This document shows positions 1 to 12,573 of a stretch of 64,000 nt of DNA, piece by piece; position 1 is the first letter of the stretch, and each line of letters begins with the position of its first letter. The stretch comes from Ectocarpus siliculosus. Taxonomy: Eukaryota > Sar > Phaeophyceae > Ectocarpales > Ectocarpaceae. The notes beneath the pieces are model-generated. The model had not been told where the DNA came from. It searched no databases and worked only from the letters and a program-made list of their open reading frames with translations. The translations under genes were made by a program, and so were the position numbers. Where the stretch lies: contig FN649742.1 of NCBI GenBank assembly GCA_000310025.1, forward strand, positions 955,055 through 1,019,054, given 5' to 3'.

Positions 1-2432
1 AACAGGTGGTACGTCGACGCTAGGCAGCCTATCAGAGAATGACTTCGAGGGAGTGGTGGGCGCAGTGTTTGGTTCCTGTCCGATTGTACCATCACCACGA
101 CGCTTCTCCATGGAGGACATGGTAAGAGTGGATGATAAAAGCTTGGGCTTGCTCCAGGTTTCATCACTCTGGAAGAGTTCATTGCCGCACATCAAACGTG
201 TCGTCGAGACGGAGCGTTTGGCATCGACAGAAAAGGCTGACTTCGTCGCGAGGACGTTCAGGCAACGGCCGGGCGTTGTCTATGCTGTCAGGTACACTCT
301 TGGGAAAACGGCGTTTATCGTAATGGTTTTGTTGCTCTGTGCTGTGCTTCAGCTCTTCCGGGGCTGGTCTCTTCCGGAGGGCATCACTCAGTGCGTGATT
401 GCTGTACTGTTAGTGCTGAAACCATCTATAGACTATCATGCTGCCCGCTACACGTGCAAAAACACAGCGCTCACGTTTGTGCGTACCGGTTTGTACAGGT
501 ATTGGGAAGGACTGGCGGACACTACCGTCCTGACATTAGTGTTGAAGAACATTCGAAACATGTGGTGCTCGTCTACGCATTCGATGTGCCAAGTGAGTTC
601 AAACCAAGGCGCAACGAGGTACCAAGAGGGTAAAGACGACGACCGCGACCGTGCGACTACGGAGGATACACGTGAGGCACGCAACAAATCACTGGAGCCA
701 CCTGAAGGTCAAGCACCCGCTTCTGTCGATCAACAACGTTTTCCTGAGACGCCTGTGAACGTTATGCCGGGGAACTGTCGAGGTCAGGAGATTCAGGGAG
801 AAGGGTTATCTCCCACGGTGCCACAAACGGTGGAGGCAGACGGTGCAAATCGTGGTGCCATCGGAGGTACTCGGTCGGATGCCGGGAGTGGGGGTTCAGC
901 AACAAGAGACGGTCCTGTTGGTTCAACTTTTGAGGCTTCGGTTTCACTACCGGAGGATACCCTTGGACAAGGGTGCACCCCAGCTAACCGAAGCTCTCCA
1001 TTGCGGATGCTTGGATTTGCGGCGAAGCTAGACTCATCGCTGAAGAAGGCAAGCGTAGCTCTCGTTTCCGAGTGGCCAGGCATCGGTTCACTACACGACT
1101 TGCTTTCAGGGAATGTCCAGATTGAGCATCGAGCTTCGCAGGAAGACCTACTAAGGTGGACGCGGCAGGTTGCCGAAAGCCTATTACATGCAAGCCGAAG
1201 CGGCTGTAGTGATCGCTGTGGCGACGGAATGTCGCTGAGGATGTCAACAAGGAACGTGTACCTGTTTCGGAGGCCGCGGGATGAGCTCCAGGAGGGTGCT
1301 GATGTGTTAGATGTTAGGGTGAGATATGTTCGGCAATCGTTTGGAGGGTATAACAGTCAGACTAACCTAGGTTGCAACCGGGAGAGATATCTTGTTCCAA
1401 TCACAGAGAATTTCAGTTTAGCCCAAGGGAAGGTGCGAATTGCAATGAAACTGAACTCTTCCAGTTCATCATTTTGTTCACCTACTGCACGAATCCACAA
1501 CTAGTCTATACACCGCCGCCGAATCAAGCTGTACCTAGTTTATTGTCTAGCCCCATCAATGATGTGGCCACCGTTTCTATTTCCGGAAAGGTGGCGACGT
1601 TTTTTGGAGGGTGTTCGATGCCGGACGTAAAAGGGAGCTATGAGGAACGAGGAGCACCATCCCGTTGTGTGTTGCCGCCGGAAATAATCTGGGCAACACC
1701 TGACGCAGGCGTATCGATAAGCCCGACCAAGTTCCGAACAGGGAGAAGACAGACCAATTTCGATAGGGAGGCTGCCGATGTTTGGGGTATAGGAACTCTT
1801 GTCTTCGAACTCGCCACAGGACGGGTGGCAGGTGATTGAACTCTTTCGCCGGGGTCTTGATGGTAGTTGCAGAACGTTACTCTACCGTGGCCGCTCCATG
1901 TGATGCGTTGGCGGCACTTTCCTCCTTTTTTTAGCATACCAGACAAACGAATTTCGTCGCTCGCACTCTCCTCGCAACTTACGCCGCTGTTATGGTTGAG
2001 AACGGAAGGACATGGTAACATCATGAATGAGGCTGGCTGGTTGACACGCAAGTGCTTTTGGCACCCTCGTAGTCCGAAGCTTGTGAGTCGCTGCGGGGAC
2101 TTCCAATCAAGCTATAAGGGCAGGCTGTCGTGTGTCTCCGAACTTCGGTCATTCCGTTAACACTCTAGCCACCACAATGTTTTTAAGCCCAAACTAATTC
2201 GTCTTTTAAAACGATACTGCTAGCAGGTCCGGTTCCCGTAGCCTTCCGACAGCTGCGAGATCTTCTTCGTGACGTACCCATTGACCCTCGCTTCATCTTT
2301 GGCGACATAGCCCGCGGTGTGATGCGGCTTGCGCTGAAAAACCAGCCCGGAGAGAGGGCTAGGGCGTACGAGATTACGGCGGCGGTGGAGCAAATTGCGG
2401 CTAGGTATCCAATCCGAAGAACCGTATGTTAA
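1..2432 (+). CDS. Membrane-anchored kinase-like protein, probable pseudokinase (5' partial)
   Basis: The frame is open from base 2, so the true start lies before the window. Predicted exons are 2-1432, about 1591-1831 and 2227-2432. The last junction (phase 1, donor at 1832, acceptor after 2226) is firm; the first intron is less certain. Two hydrophobic segments lie at about 308-358 and 377-421. They are followed by a low-complexity linker and then a kinase-like C-terminal half: a hinge-like GSLHDLLSG, a catalytic-loop-like STRNVYLF, a PPEIIW that resembles the APE motif, and FDREAADVWGIGTLVFELATG, which resembles subdomain IX (given here only as a landmark). The final exon has GERARAYEITAAVEQI, resembling subdomain XI. 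The loop keeps the Asn but lacks the HRD aspartate, and no DFG is visible, so catalysis is doubtful. It resembles the receptor-like/TKL kinases common in brown algae. An active kinase with a mis-chosen intron, or a decaying copy, is possible. Confidence 0.6.
1832..2226 (+). other. Intron in the kinase-like gene (phase 1)
   Basis: The donor GTGATT follows the codon fragment G at 1831, and the acceptor is CTGCTAGCAG ending at 2226. Joining gives a Gly codon and a continuous kinase C-lobe, whereas read-through meets a stop four bases into the intron. Confidence 0.7.
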
Positions 2433-3079
2433 ACTGGTTTCGATTTGCAAGAGGCACCTTAGACTTGCCGAACGCTACGCAACGTCGCGTTTTTCTCGGA
2501 AAACATTGACCCGTGGTGTGCAGGATATATGTTTCTATTTGTAGCTATTTCATAGATGACTTGATCAGTTTTGGAGCTTGAGATTCATGATGAACTTGGA
2601 AAGCGGCCCTCTTCATCACCGCGTCCAGAGGTGCCAAATATGAACAAAGCCGGAGACTAGGGACCCTTCATAGCTGTTTTCAACGCAGAGATGCCTGCAG
2701 ATTCGATGAAGCACTGAAGGGTGCCAACAAGGTGTACATTCTGTGAAAACGGTGGTGCACCTCGACTCGACCACTTTGCAGTGCTTCAAGACACTCCATA
2801 CGCAAAGTACACATCTTGCGCCAGATATTCCGCCGGTTGCTTCGCCACTGTCGACGTTCCCTTGATCTCCAGCAGCTCAAGAAACAAACAGTCATGAACC
2901 TCTCGGGTCTGTCGCCTCAACCTACAATACTACATCTCCGTTGTTTGTTGGTAAATGCAGGACACTACGGCGCGCACACACGGCACACGATCGAATTAGT
3001 CGGCAACGCCGAGCAGCAGTAGCAGCAGCAGCTGCAGGAGCCGGGACAACTACTGGGGAGAAGGGAACAGACGAAGACG
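2433..3079. other. Spacer between kinase-like gene and IQ/FN3 gene
   Basis: About 650 bp with no supportable exon, apart from a short CAG run near 3012-3034 just before the proposed start of the next gene. No promoter motif could be assigned. Confidence 0.4.
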
Positions 3080-6000
3080 ATGGCTACGGGCTCGCTCTCG
3101 CCCAGTGGAGGATCAACGAGGCAGTCGAGCGAGCCGGAGGCCGAGCGAGGGCATTCCTTCGACAGCTGTGGTATGTACGCGTGTATTTCTTTCTCCTTGT
3201 AGCAGGATGGTGTTGCTTTGGTTAGAGTGGGACCTGGGCAAGGACCACGGCCAGAGGATCTTGGACGAGCGTGGGGTCTGCTCGAGAACTCCAATCGGCT
3301 TGAATTCAACGACAATGTTGAGAAATGGGGCGTGAAGACTCAAAACCGTCGTTTTAAGAAGAAGTGCTGCAGATAAAAGGGTCTGGAGAGAATGTCATGG
3401 ATCAGCCAGACATGCGTGGCACCTTGTAAGGACATGTTCCGACGTTTGAATAACCGTTCCACAGGTTCAACTCCCTCACAGAGGACGACAAGCGACGGAT
3501 CAGGCACAGACGTCGACATCGGAAGGTGTGGACGCTCTTTGCCACAGTGGGGGGAAAGCCTGAGCAACGTAGGTCAAGTTGGAATCTCGATTGGATACCT
3601 CAATACAGACTCTTCAGCTGTGTATTGGACATGAGTGTATGTATTGCCGTTTTCACGAGTATTGAAAGTTGAGACGACGTGCCGTGCAGAAACCATTGAT
3701 GCTATTGGAACATATGTGGAACAAGCACCAAATGAACTGCACCAGGCGAACCGGGAAGCCAGAGAGTGGAGAGGACGGCGCGTGCGTGCGGCAAAAATGC
3801 ACCATTGGACACCCGTCGAGGTGGCAAGCTGGATCTCCCATCTTCTCCGGAAAGCAGAGGTACGGAGGCCGTCGCAGGGAAAAGGAGGGCATGGTGTTTG
3901 GGAGCATGGTCTGCTCAAGGCTGATCGTGACATGTATCGCAATAACAGAAGAAAACACAACGAAAGAGGTAGTGTGAGGATATAGGTCGCGGCACACGAC
4001 CGTACCAAACCGTAGTTTTGTGTGGGGTTAGAACCTCATGATGTTCACCCACCAACGAAGGAAGTTAATCGGGGATCAAAGATTCTCGTATGAAAAATTA
4101 ACAGTTCACAAGACGAAATCGGCGTGCGTCAAAGCTTTGGTCCGCCAGGGCTCAGTTTCCCCCGGCGTTGCTCTGCAAGCCATTTTTTCCTTGGTTCTAT
4201 ACCTTGCACCTGAGAACGCCTTTCGGCTCTTGTTGTTGCTGGTGTTGCCGGATTTTCGCCCGTTCCGCGCCCTCTTGGCCCTGTTCCGGAAAAACGAAAA
4301 AGACATCGGGGAAGCTCCCGCTCCTCTTCTCCGGGGATGCCAAGGGTGGTACGACTAGTATGGGAGGAGATGACACCGGCCCAGGTGCTGTGGAAAATCG
4401 GGTGATCAACCCTACAGAAGAAGATGCGCAAGAGAGCGGTACTGCAGCCAACCCTACACCGGAGGAAGGGGGGGGAGTGGTCGACTCTTCCGATACCACC
4501 CCGGTGAAAACGGAGGGGTCGTCGTCACCAGCAGCAGCACCCCCTTGTGACCCCGCTCCCTCTCTAGCCGACGAAGTGAAGAAATGCTCCGGTGTACTCG
4601 CTGACGCTCAAGACAGCAGTATCGCTGGCGTGGGTCAAGCCCAAGGCGATGATAACTTTGACAAGAACACCGACGATGGTGGCCATGGGGACGTCAACAA
4701 CAAAGACGACGATGACGACGACCTTAGCAGTAGTGCCGAAAACAGCAACAACGGATGGGCTGAAGTGGAAGCTGGCGAGCGTACGGGCTACTCCGGAGCC
4801 GCGGTGGAGCCCTTTGCCGTCAAGGAAGGGATAAATGGGTGCTGCATTATGGAGGTTTGTGGAATTGCCGGGCGAGTGGGGATAGAGGGGCAGCAGTAGA
4901 ACCACACTAAGGAGCGCCCGCGCCCACGGGTCGCACGGGGATTATCACTGTTGACGCTATCAGCCCATGAGATGTGTGATGGTCTTCTGGTAGAGGTCTC
5001 ACGATGTTGAAACATGGTTCTACTTACTCCCCACCTTAGTTCATTTTGTAATCACCAACCTGCTTTCGTGCCTTTCCCGCAAGGTTCACTTCGTCTTGTA
5101 CCTGCATCAGCCAGAGGTTGCCGACGAGGAGGCAACAGAGCGTTCGTTTGCGGGTACATGGTAGTCTCCGCCCCACGAAGGCATTTTGCGTCCTGCTACT
5201 CACCCCCCTTGCACCAGCTCTTGTGTAGCCGTTCAAGTCCACAGCTCTACATGTGCGCTCGCTATCAGGCTGACCATTGTGGGTTACCGAAACGCGCAAA
5301 CTTGAACCTTGGCTCTAACCCGGCGGAGTGATGTGATTGAGAGCGGAGGTAGCGCCTAGCATCCGGGTTTGTGCTAGACCGAATACCGCAAAGTGGCTTT
5401 GTGCTCGGTGGCCTCAGGCAATGGAAGACGCGTTGGGACATACGGAAGATGCCTTGACCCGATTCATCAAGAGCTCGACGAGGCTGGCACGCCCTGCTGA
5501 GGTCGAGCAGAAGAGAGTAGAGCTCATGGTGAGGGAGCTGCTGACGATCCGGCCGTACTCGACGGCCAGCCAACTCAAGCTCAGGTCAGGGGCATGAATG
5601 CACGTCGTCAGCGAACCCGACGAAGCGCCACTACGATATATGCAGCGAGTAGTCCCAGGCTCGATTGTTGCAATTGTGTGTGGAGAAAGACACGCAAGTA
5701 TCAACTCCTGCAGACTTTCTTGCAGTACTCTCTGTGGTTTAAGCAAACCTGAACCAGTTACTGTATTTCCTATCTGTGAATTCACGTTGACTTCTATTTT
5801 GGAATTCGATAGCGTTGGTGCAAATAGTTGTAGTTGTAACGTTCGTATTTGGCCCTGCAAACGTTCTAAGCAGGGATTTGAACGGGCACAAGCAAGCACG
5901 AAACCCATGAATAAATAAAAACTCCATACCCTCCACCCTACGCCCTCCACCCATAAAACCCTTCATTGTGCCGCAAACTTGCCAAGGGCGTTAGGCGTCG

Positions 6001-9000
6001 TCATCGTGCGAAGCGCTGAGGCTCCCCGAGATCCAACCAACGACGAAATTAACGCACAGCTGCCGTCGTTGGCAAGAGTTTTGACTGCGGGTTACCGGCG
6101 TCAGGTGAGACGGCCAATAGTTTCTCGGGGACTCTCAAGCAGCGTGCAATGTATTCCTGTTCATTTTTATCGAAACCAGTACATCGACCGGCTCGAGAGA
6201 GAAAGAAGGCGTTCGGTAACATACGACACGATCAAGTACTCGATGTGACGGAACGACTGCCTTTCCTTTCCCTGGTACTTTGTAGTTGAGGTGTAACTAC
6301 TTGGTCAGATTATCGCCGTGTGAACGTTTGCACAGCTCGGACTGGAATCATGCCATGCACGTATGTACAAAGATGGAAAATTTTGTGGAGGTATTTTTTG
6401 AAAGGATTTCACCTCCGTTCGTTTCTCGCTTCCTCTCGCTCGAAGTCGGGTGACCTCTGTTGAGAGGCTGTTCTCATACTCTCCGCTGCAATATTTCCAA
6501 CCGGTGGCGGTCACCTCTTATAAGGCTCGCATCTCTCCAACGTCTGTGGAGGACGATTACTGCCCTTCACATTGGTGTCGGCGAAGAGATGTCTGCGTTT
6601 GGTGACGGAAGACCCGGGTTCAAATGCCGTCAACCGAGGAACATTCCACCATCCAGCAAAACAATTGTGATAGACCAAGCGGATCTTCAAACTTGTTGAA
6701 CGTCTGGTGACGTGGTGGAACCAACACACTTGTGCAGAAATAAATCAACTCGCCGACAACCGGTCGGGTGCCGGTTACCCCTAGAAGTCTTCTTCTTTTC
6801 TAACAACCAAGAAAACGGGGGGGGATTGTGGGGGGACCTTTAGGATGGGTCGCATCTCACCAACGTCTGTCGAGGACGCTTTCTCTTGTCATCATTCAAG
6901 CAGTTCATTCCACCTCACCCATTGAAAAGCTCACACGTGTGTCCTATTCCACCATCGATCGTATGAACCAACGATTGGGTGCTATACTGTTGAGTGACTA
7001 TTTCCTTTGCCGGCAAGTAGAGTTAAGAAATCCTATCTACACCAACAGTGTACATAACCATTGTTTGCCGGAATCAATGATACTTGTTTCAAAGGCGGCA
7101 ATGGTCGAGCAAGGGTTAGAGTTCGCGGCTGCGAGGATCCAGGGCCTGGCCAGGGGCAAGAAAATCCGCAGGGTTATATCTTCCATCTGGCAGCAAGCCA
7201 ATGAGTATGCCCGGGATATCGTCCAGGGGGAGAGAGAGGCTAGAATGAAGAGGGAGAAAGAGCAAAGGGCCAAAGAGAAGGTGTGCCTAGGGTCCCTAGA
7301 GTTTTGCTCCTCTCGACCGGAACTCGATAAACAAAGTGTATATAGATGTGGACACACATATTAGCTACACTACATACGAAAATCATGCTATTTTGTTGAT
7401 TCCACCCTTCTTGACTGCATTTGCGAGAAAAACAGGGGAGGGTACGGGTTCAGTCCCTCCGCAAAACGGCTGGGGGCAGAGAAGGCGTGCATGTATCTCA
7501 GCAATCCAACTTTTGTTGGTTGGTGTCAGCAGGAAAAGAAAGAGCTTGATCTCCGTCGTTTCTCGCTGGAGAAGTCGAAAGCCCGGGGCTTCAACGTGCA
7601 AAGACATGCGGTACCTTTGGGTATTGTTCTTTGTTTTTTGTGTAATCTCGGCAGGAGGAAGCCTTGGAGCGGGAGAGGGAAGAGGCCAGGCGGTACCGGC
7701 TGCGGTTGGTACCACGGGCCTCCTCGGTGACCTGCAGGAGCATGGTCGTGTCCTTGCCGCTGTTTCTTGTCGCGGCGGCCCGGGGGGCCAGAAGGTGGCA
7801 GGAACCTTCCCCACAGATTGTTGACATGAGTTGTTGTTGCTAACAGCTGATGCTGTTGCTGTTGCTGTTGCTATGGTTGATGACGTTGTTGTGGTCGGTG
7901 GCTGTCCAAGTTGATGCCTGAGCTCCTGTTCTTAGATCAATACTACTGATCGGGATGCTGCGGCGTGCGCAGCGAAGGACTTCCACCGCCCGCAACCGCA
8001 AGTACATTCCGACACGACTTTTTCTCTTGAGCGATCAATCCCGTATCCCTTAGTCGATTGTTAAAAAGCAAAAATTTAGAGCAAAAATGCTTTCGGTGGG
8101 CTCCCATCATCAGGCCATGCCAACCTACACGAAACGAGTAATTCCCCTCGGCTTCGGCCCTGCCCTCCTTCCCGCATAACAGACTCGGACCCAACCACCC
8201 GCAACAGGTTCCTTGTGGTGGAAACGACCGTCGTGCCCCCTCCTGCGCTCCCGCACTACCCATCGTCCTTTTCGCACCGGCCGGACCAGTCGAACGAAGT
8301 CAATACAAACGAGGATGACAGAGAATACGAGGTTGAAATTTCTAGCAGAAGTGTAGGCGGGTTACCGGAAGCAAGCGGCGACGAAGGTTGCGGGCACGTC
8401 CGTGTGCTGCTAAGACAGGTAGGTGCGGGAGAAAATGTCCGGAGAACGTGTGAGCGTATTACATGCATAGCTACGCAAATATCGAAGAAGCTGGAGGTGA
8501 AAGTGAAGAGAGCCCTCGCGAAAATTCCACTCTTCTTCCAGCGCATTGTTTTCCTCCGCCCTAGCGCCGTGTAACTTCGCAGCGATCGTGTGTGACTGAG
8601 AAATAGCTCTGTGGCGAGGGTATGCGCCTTGTTTCTTACCACAAGAGGTGAAAACAGGCTGTGCGGTCACGTCTTTGTTTTGCCTGGTCCACAACAAACA
8701 CACACCTCCTCCCCCTCCCCCTCGGAAATCGCGAACCTCGCAAGGGTGCGGCAGTGGAACTCGAATCGCCCCCAAACAGCAGGTTTCTCGCCACGCAACC
8801 ACCGCAATGTAAGACGACGACGACGACGACGACCACAACAACGACAACAACACCGGCAGCATTTGCGGCAGCAGAAACAAACGTACGCGAACGGACTGGC
8901 ACGGAGAATGACGGGGCAAGAGAGGAGGCTTTCCAAGGACCTAAAACGTTCTTGCACGCGGTGGGAACCAGCCTGTCGCTTTCCGAGCTTCGCCCGTGCA

Positions 9001-12000
9001 CCACGTACCGCCTGGCGCTAGCGATACCGCCAGTCATTCGGAACGAGCTCCTCGAATCTGCAAGGTGCGCGGTCGGCACCATTGTCCGTTGGATGTGCTT
9101 TGGTAGTGGAAGGGGTACGTGTACATAACCACACAGAACGTGTCTTTTGTGCCGGAATGATCAGAGGCCGGAAAAAGCGATGTTTCTTTGCAGGGGTAAG
9201 TTACAGCCGATGAACGCACAGCGGAGCCTGCGTGTCGCTGTTTGCGTAGTGCATGGTCTTCACTTCACCACCCGGCCACCACGTCACATTCGCCAACGAT
9301 TTGGAGTTCCACCACCGAGAACTTTCGATATCGCCCCATTCCAATTGATCGGGTGCTAGTCGTGTGTGTTTGCAAAGTGCCCCGTCGAGATAAACAAAGC
9401 CGCCCCTCAAAGCCGCCCCTCCACCCCTCCCGCACCCACTGTGTCTTCGTTCACGGAGTACTTATCGCCAACGCCATCGCATCGCATTCTGCCCTTGTTG
9501 TCCACGAACTTTAGCCCACCATTCCCATGTCCTTGTTTGTCCACGAACTTTGGGACCAGGTCGCTAGGAGTTACGGAGGCCATCCGCTCCCTCGAGACAC
9601 CGACGGAATCTGAGACAAAAGACAACAACGGTGGCAGCGACGGTGTTAGTGGCGGGGATGGTGACGTAGGTGCAGCTTCCACCTCAGGGCACTTGGACGT
9701 GGAGACCCTCCCTGATGTCCCCGGCGAGGTGCCACTATTGAAGTGCAAGGTATGAACTCCCCGATACTGCTGTTGCATTGGTAGTATCAAAGGGCGATGC
9801 GCTTGGTGTCCACACGTGCCGTGTTGCTTAGGTATTGTGTGCCTGGTCGGGTGCACTCTGTCGTTACTTCGGCATTAACTTGATATTTTTCTTGTGAGCA
9901 GCAACGAAGTTGTTGTGCGATACAACTATACTCCCAGGAGGATATTTGCATGCACTGAACTTCGTCCCTCATTCTGCCCGCCCCCCCCTTTGCCGTAATG
10001 GCCTAAAGTGTAGTGATTGTCAAACAGCCAGGAAGAAGAAAATCAATTACCGCGTGAGCATACCCCGTGCCACAACGACCCTTACGAAGGATACCAATTC
10101 ACGTTGTCATTTCAGGTTTGCCATGAAGGGAAGAACGGCTACCGTTTTTACGTTGCGACGCACCCAGAGAGTAATCCGTGCCAGGGGCGAGCAGAAAATC
10201 AAAATTAAAGTGTGCGTGAGTACGTCGATACGCTCATCCGTCCGTTTCCGTCGTGTGCGTTTGGTAGGTTCTCACGTCGGCCTCCGCCGTCGATCCGCGC
10301 GATCCGTCAGGCGTCCTTTCGTTGCGGCGGTGGCAGTCACCGTACCCTGCTATTGCAAGTGAGTATATATGAAGACTGATTACCGCGACAACTCCATCCC
10401 TTGCAGAGCAGATGTCTCTATTTTCTCCCGTCATGCAGGGAGGTTGATCTTCAGGAGAATCTTATGTATCTCATCGCAGTCATGCGTGTTGATTTGAGGA
10501 AGTGGTGTACGTGTTCGTCATAACGAATTTGGTCCTGAGGGTTTCCGCAGGGGTCGACTATTGGTGCTTGTTGTATTGTCTTGTTGTGTTTTCGGCCCTG
10601 AGAAGACAGGGGAGTGGCGTCTTGCGGGCAGTAGGCACTCAACTTTGCTTCGCCTCAAAGATGGCGCTTGTTTGTTGCGCAGGACTCGCCGTCATACCTG
10701 TGTATCCTCAACATGCGTCACTCTTCGACTCCCTGCATGCGTGCCGTGTCTGTCATCTTGGGCTATTCAGACATGGACGGTCCTGTACCCGAAGACTTCG
10801 TCGTCCTTGCCCCGGGTCGCCCTGAACCCGTAGTTTCCCTCCAATGGCAGGGACCCGAGAATAATGGGCTCGATATCTGCAGGTATATTGACTTGCAACG
10901 GTGTAGCGGTAGTACACCACCAGCCCCGGAGCTTGATTCAAAGGAGAGCAGGAGTTGGTGATCAGCATCAACTTGTGTAGTCTAAATGCCGGAAACACCA
11001 ATGCCTGATCACACATACATAATGGAGTTGTCGGGGTAGCTCTCCCTCACCCTCTGCGAGCGGGCATACTTCGCCCCTGGCTACGTTGCCCGGTAGAAGT
11101 CACCCATACATACTCCGATATGCTCTTCAAAACATGCCCGTTCAACTCAAACAACAACCACATCCAGCTATACCGTCGAGAGAAGGATTGGGCGTACAGG
11201 AGCTTGGCAAAAAGTTCGTTCGCGAGGCGGCACCTGGAGGCGTGGAGATGGAGGTGGAGAAGACGGAAGGCAACCACTGACTTTCGACGAGGTGGACGCT
11301 CCACTGAGGACCATCTCCGTCGACACCCTGAGGGCGGTCGCCGTCAACGGGCTTGCGCTTTCCTACAGGTAGAGGGGTAACGGTAGAGTACATCCGGCGC
11401 AGGTAAGGAGGAGTTCCCTGTACAACGGCTGGCGTCATGTGTGTAATGCACAGACCTCTCTCTTTCGCCCCCCTCCCTTCCCCTCGAAATACGCACATCG
11501 TCATTTTGTTCCTGTCCACCAGCAGCTCCGGCTTTAACCTCTTCTAATAGACTCCCTTCCCTGTCATCGCTTTTGTGGGCAGAGTGCACGCAGAAAACGT
11601 GCTCGGGGCTGGCGCTCCTTCGAAGGCCGTGGAAGTCAACCTGGGAGCGTTTCTGGGACACCTGCGAGCACAGGACGGGGGGGGCAGGGCGCTGAAAGCA
11701 TCACAGGAATTGCCAGCGGCAGTAGGACATCAACAACAAGTACCATCATCATCTCTCGACCGCCCCGCTCTTCCTTGTTTGGGGTGTGTCGATGCCTTTG
11801 CTTGCACGAGCTCCCCTGCGGCCGGTTCCGCTGACGTCCCTCTTGTCTTGGATACTGATGACTCGTCGTGCTCAAAACCGCTCGGTGTTTTGACGGAGGG
11901 ACGCGAAGCTCCTCAGCTGGCGGACCAGGAAGAAGATGAGAACAGAGAAAAGCCCGACGAAGTACTCCGAGGAAAGGGCATGGAACAGGCACACACTGGC

Positions 12001-12573
12001 ACGCAGGCGGCGGTGACTCGACACCACGCTCCTCACACCACAAAGGAAGACAAGTTGCCTTCTTGCAGTTGTGCGCCATCTCCTTCGTCTCCAGCTTTCG
12101 GCGGCAACTTCATGGGACTAGAAGGGTTCGGGGAAGCACGAGTTCACAACCTGTTCGCGCCCCCGTCTTTGTCTTTGCGCCGAAGAAACCAACGTCGCCT
12201 ACACGCGCACGCTTCAGCAGGAGTGCCAACAGAGGGTCGTCAGCTTGATTGTGACGGGGTCGGTGGCGGCGGTGGTGGTGGACATGGGCAGTATCCCTTA
12301 CCACCGCTCGTGCTCGTGTCGGGAATTTCCGGGGAGAGTCACGGTCTCAATGCCACCTCAGCGAATAGGCGGAAAGACGGGCGAGGAGACTGGGATGATC
12401 AACATGCACCTGTTGCTGCGAGGGGGGCGGAAGATCGGAGAGAATGTGGTGGTGGAGGCAGGGACAGTGGTGGGACTAGCACCGCCAACAATGACGTGTT
12501 CCATGCGTTCATTAACCTTGGTAGGCGATTGCCGGGCCGCTTGCGCCGCCATGGGCAGGAGAAGCAGAATTGA
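3080..12573 (+). CDS. IQ-motif and fibronectin type III domain protein (multi-exon)
   Basis: Predicted exons, mostly phase-consistent: 3080-3170, 3226-3331, 3465-3568, 3690-3859, 4345-4854, 5418-5584, about 6014-6104, 7095-7280, 7655-7794, 8208-8418, 8745-9064, 9560-9749, about 10116-10200, 10268-10358, 10683-10882, 11168-11368 and 11583-12573. The first four exons are the weakest; the gene could instead start at ATG 4360. Exon 4345-4854 is acidic and low complexity. Exon 7095-7280 carries an IQ motif (AARIQGLARGKKIRR), a likely calmodulin site, followed by a charged helix. Two FN3 modules are recognisable: a partial one (LRPCTTYRLAL near 8990-9030, joined to SLGVTEAIRSLETP) and a full one across the last three exons (VSLQWQGPENNGLDICSY ... 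LSYRVHAENVLGAGAPSKAVEV). The final exon is a roughly 300-residue disordered, Gly/Ser-rich tail. IQ plus FN3 suggests a calmodulin-regulated scaffold or cytoskeletal protein (inference). The exons near 10116-10358 are tentative. Confidence 0.6.
6525..6665. repeat. SINE-like repeat, copy A
   Basis: This intronic segment shares a TCGCATCTC...GTCTGT block and a GGTGTCGnnnAAnAGA block with 52630-52790. It ends in CGGGTTCAAATGCC, which resembles a Pol III B-box. A truncated relative of the left part lies at about 6845-6880 in the same intron. Confidence 0.45.
6845..6880. repeat. Truncated SINE-like repeat, copy C
   Basis: The stretch TCGCATCTCACCAACGTCTG repeats the left block of the copy at 6525 nearly exactly and is then lost. 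It lies about 320 bp downstream in the same intron. Confidence 0.4.
7095..7280 (+). CDS. IQ-motif exon of the IQ/FN3 gene
   Basis: This phase-0 exon lies between the acceptor TTTCAAAG and the donor GAGAAG|GTGTGC. It encodes an IQxxxRGxxxR-type IQ motif followed by a highly charged Arg/Glu/Lys helix. It is the clearest functional landmark in the 5' half of the gene. Confidence 0.7.
8817..8855 (+). repeat. ACG/ACA trinucleotide run encoding poly-Thr
   Basis: A near-perfect ACG run that becomes ACA/ACAACG sits inside an exon of the IQ/FN3 gene and encodes about 13 threonines in the chosen frame. It is probably length-variable. Confidence 0.7.
10683..11640 (+). CDS. Fibronectin type III module encoded across three exons
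   Basis: Exons 10683-10882 and 11168-11368 and the start of exon 11583 join with matching phases (2 to 1, twice). Together they give a canonical FN3 fold signature: a tryptophan strand (LQWQGPENNG), a tyrosine strand (CSYTVERR), then LSYRVHAENVLGAGAPS for the F and G strands. The family match across two introns validates the splice sites. Confidence 0.75.

Noticed and set aside
3227..3370. Homeodomain-like ending (QNRRFKKK) in an alternative frame
   Set aside because: No helix 1 or 2 consensus and no WF of helix 3; the frame that joins its neighbours in phase reads a different peptide here.
7795..7843. Stop at 7841-7843 as the end of the IQ gene
   Set aside because: A donor at 7795 joins in phase to a further coding-quality exon at 8208, and FN3 exons follow, so the gene probably continues; an alternative short isoform remains possible.
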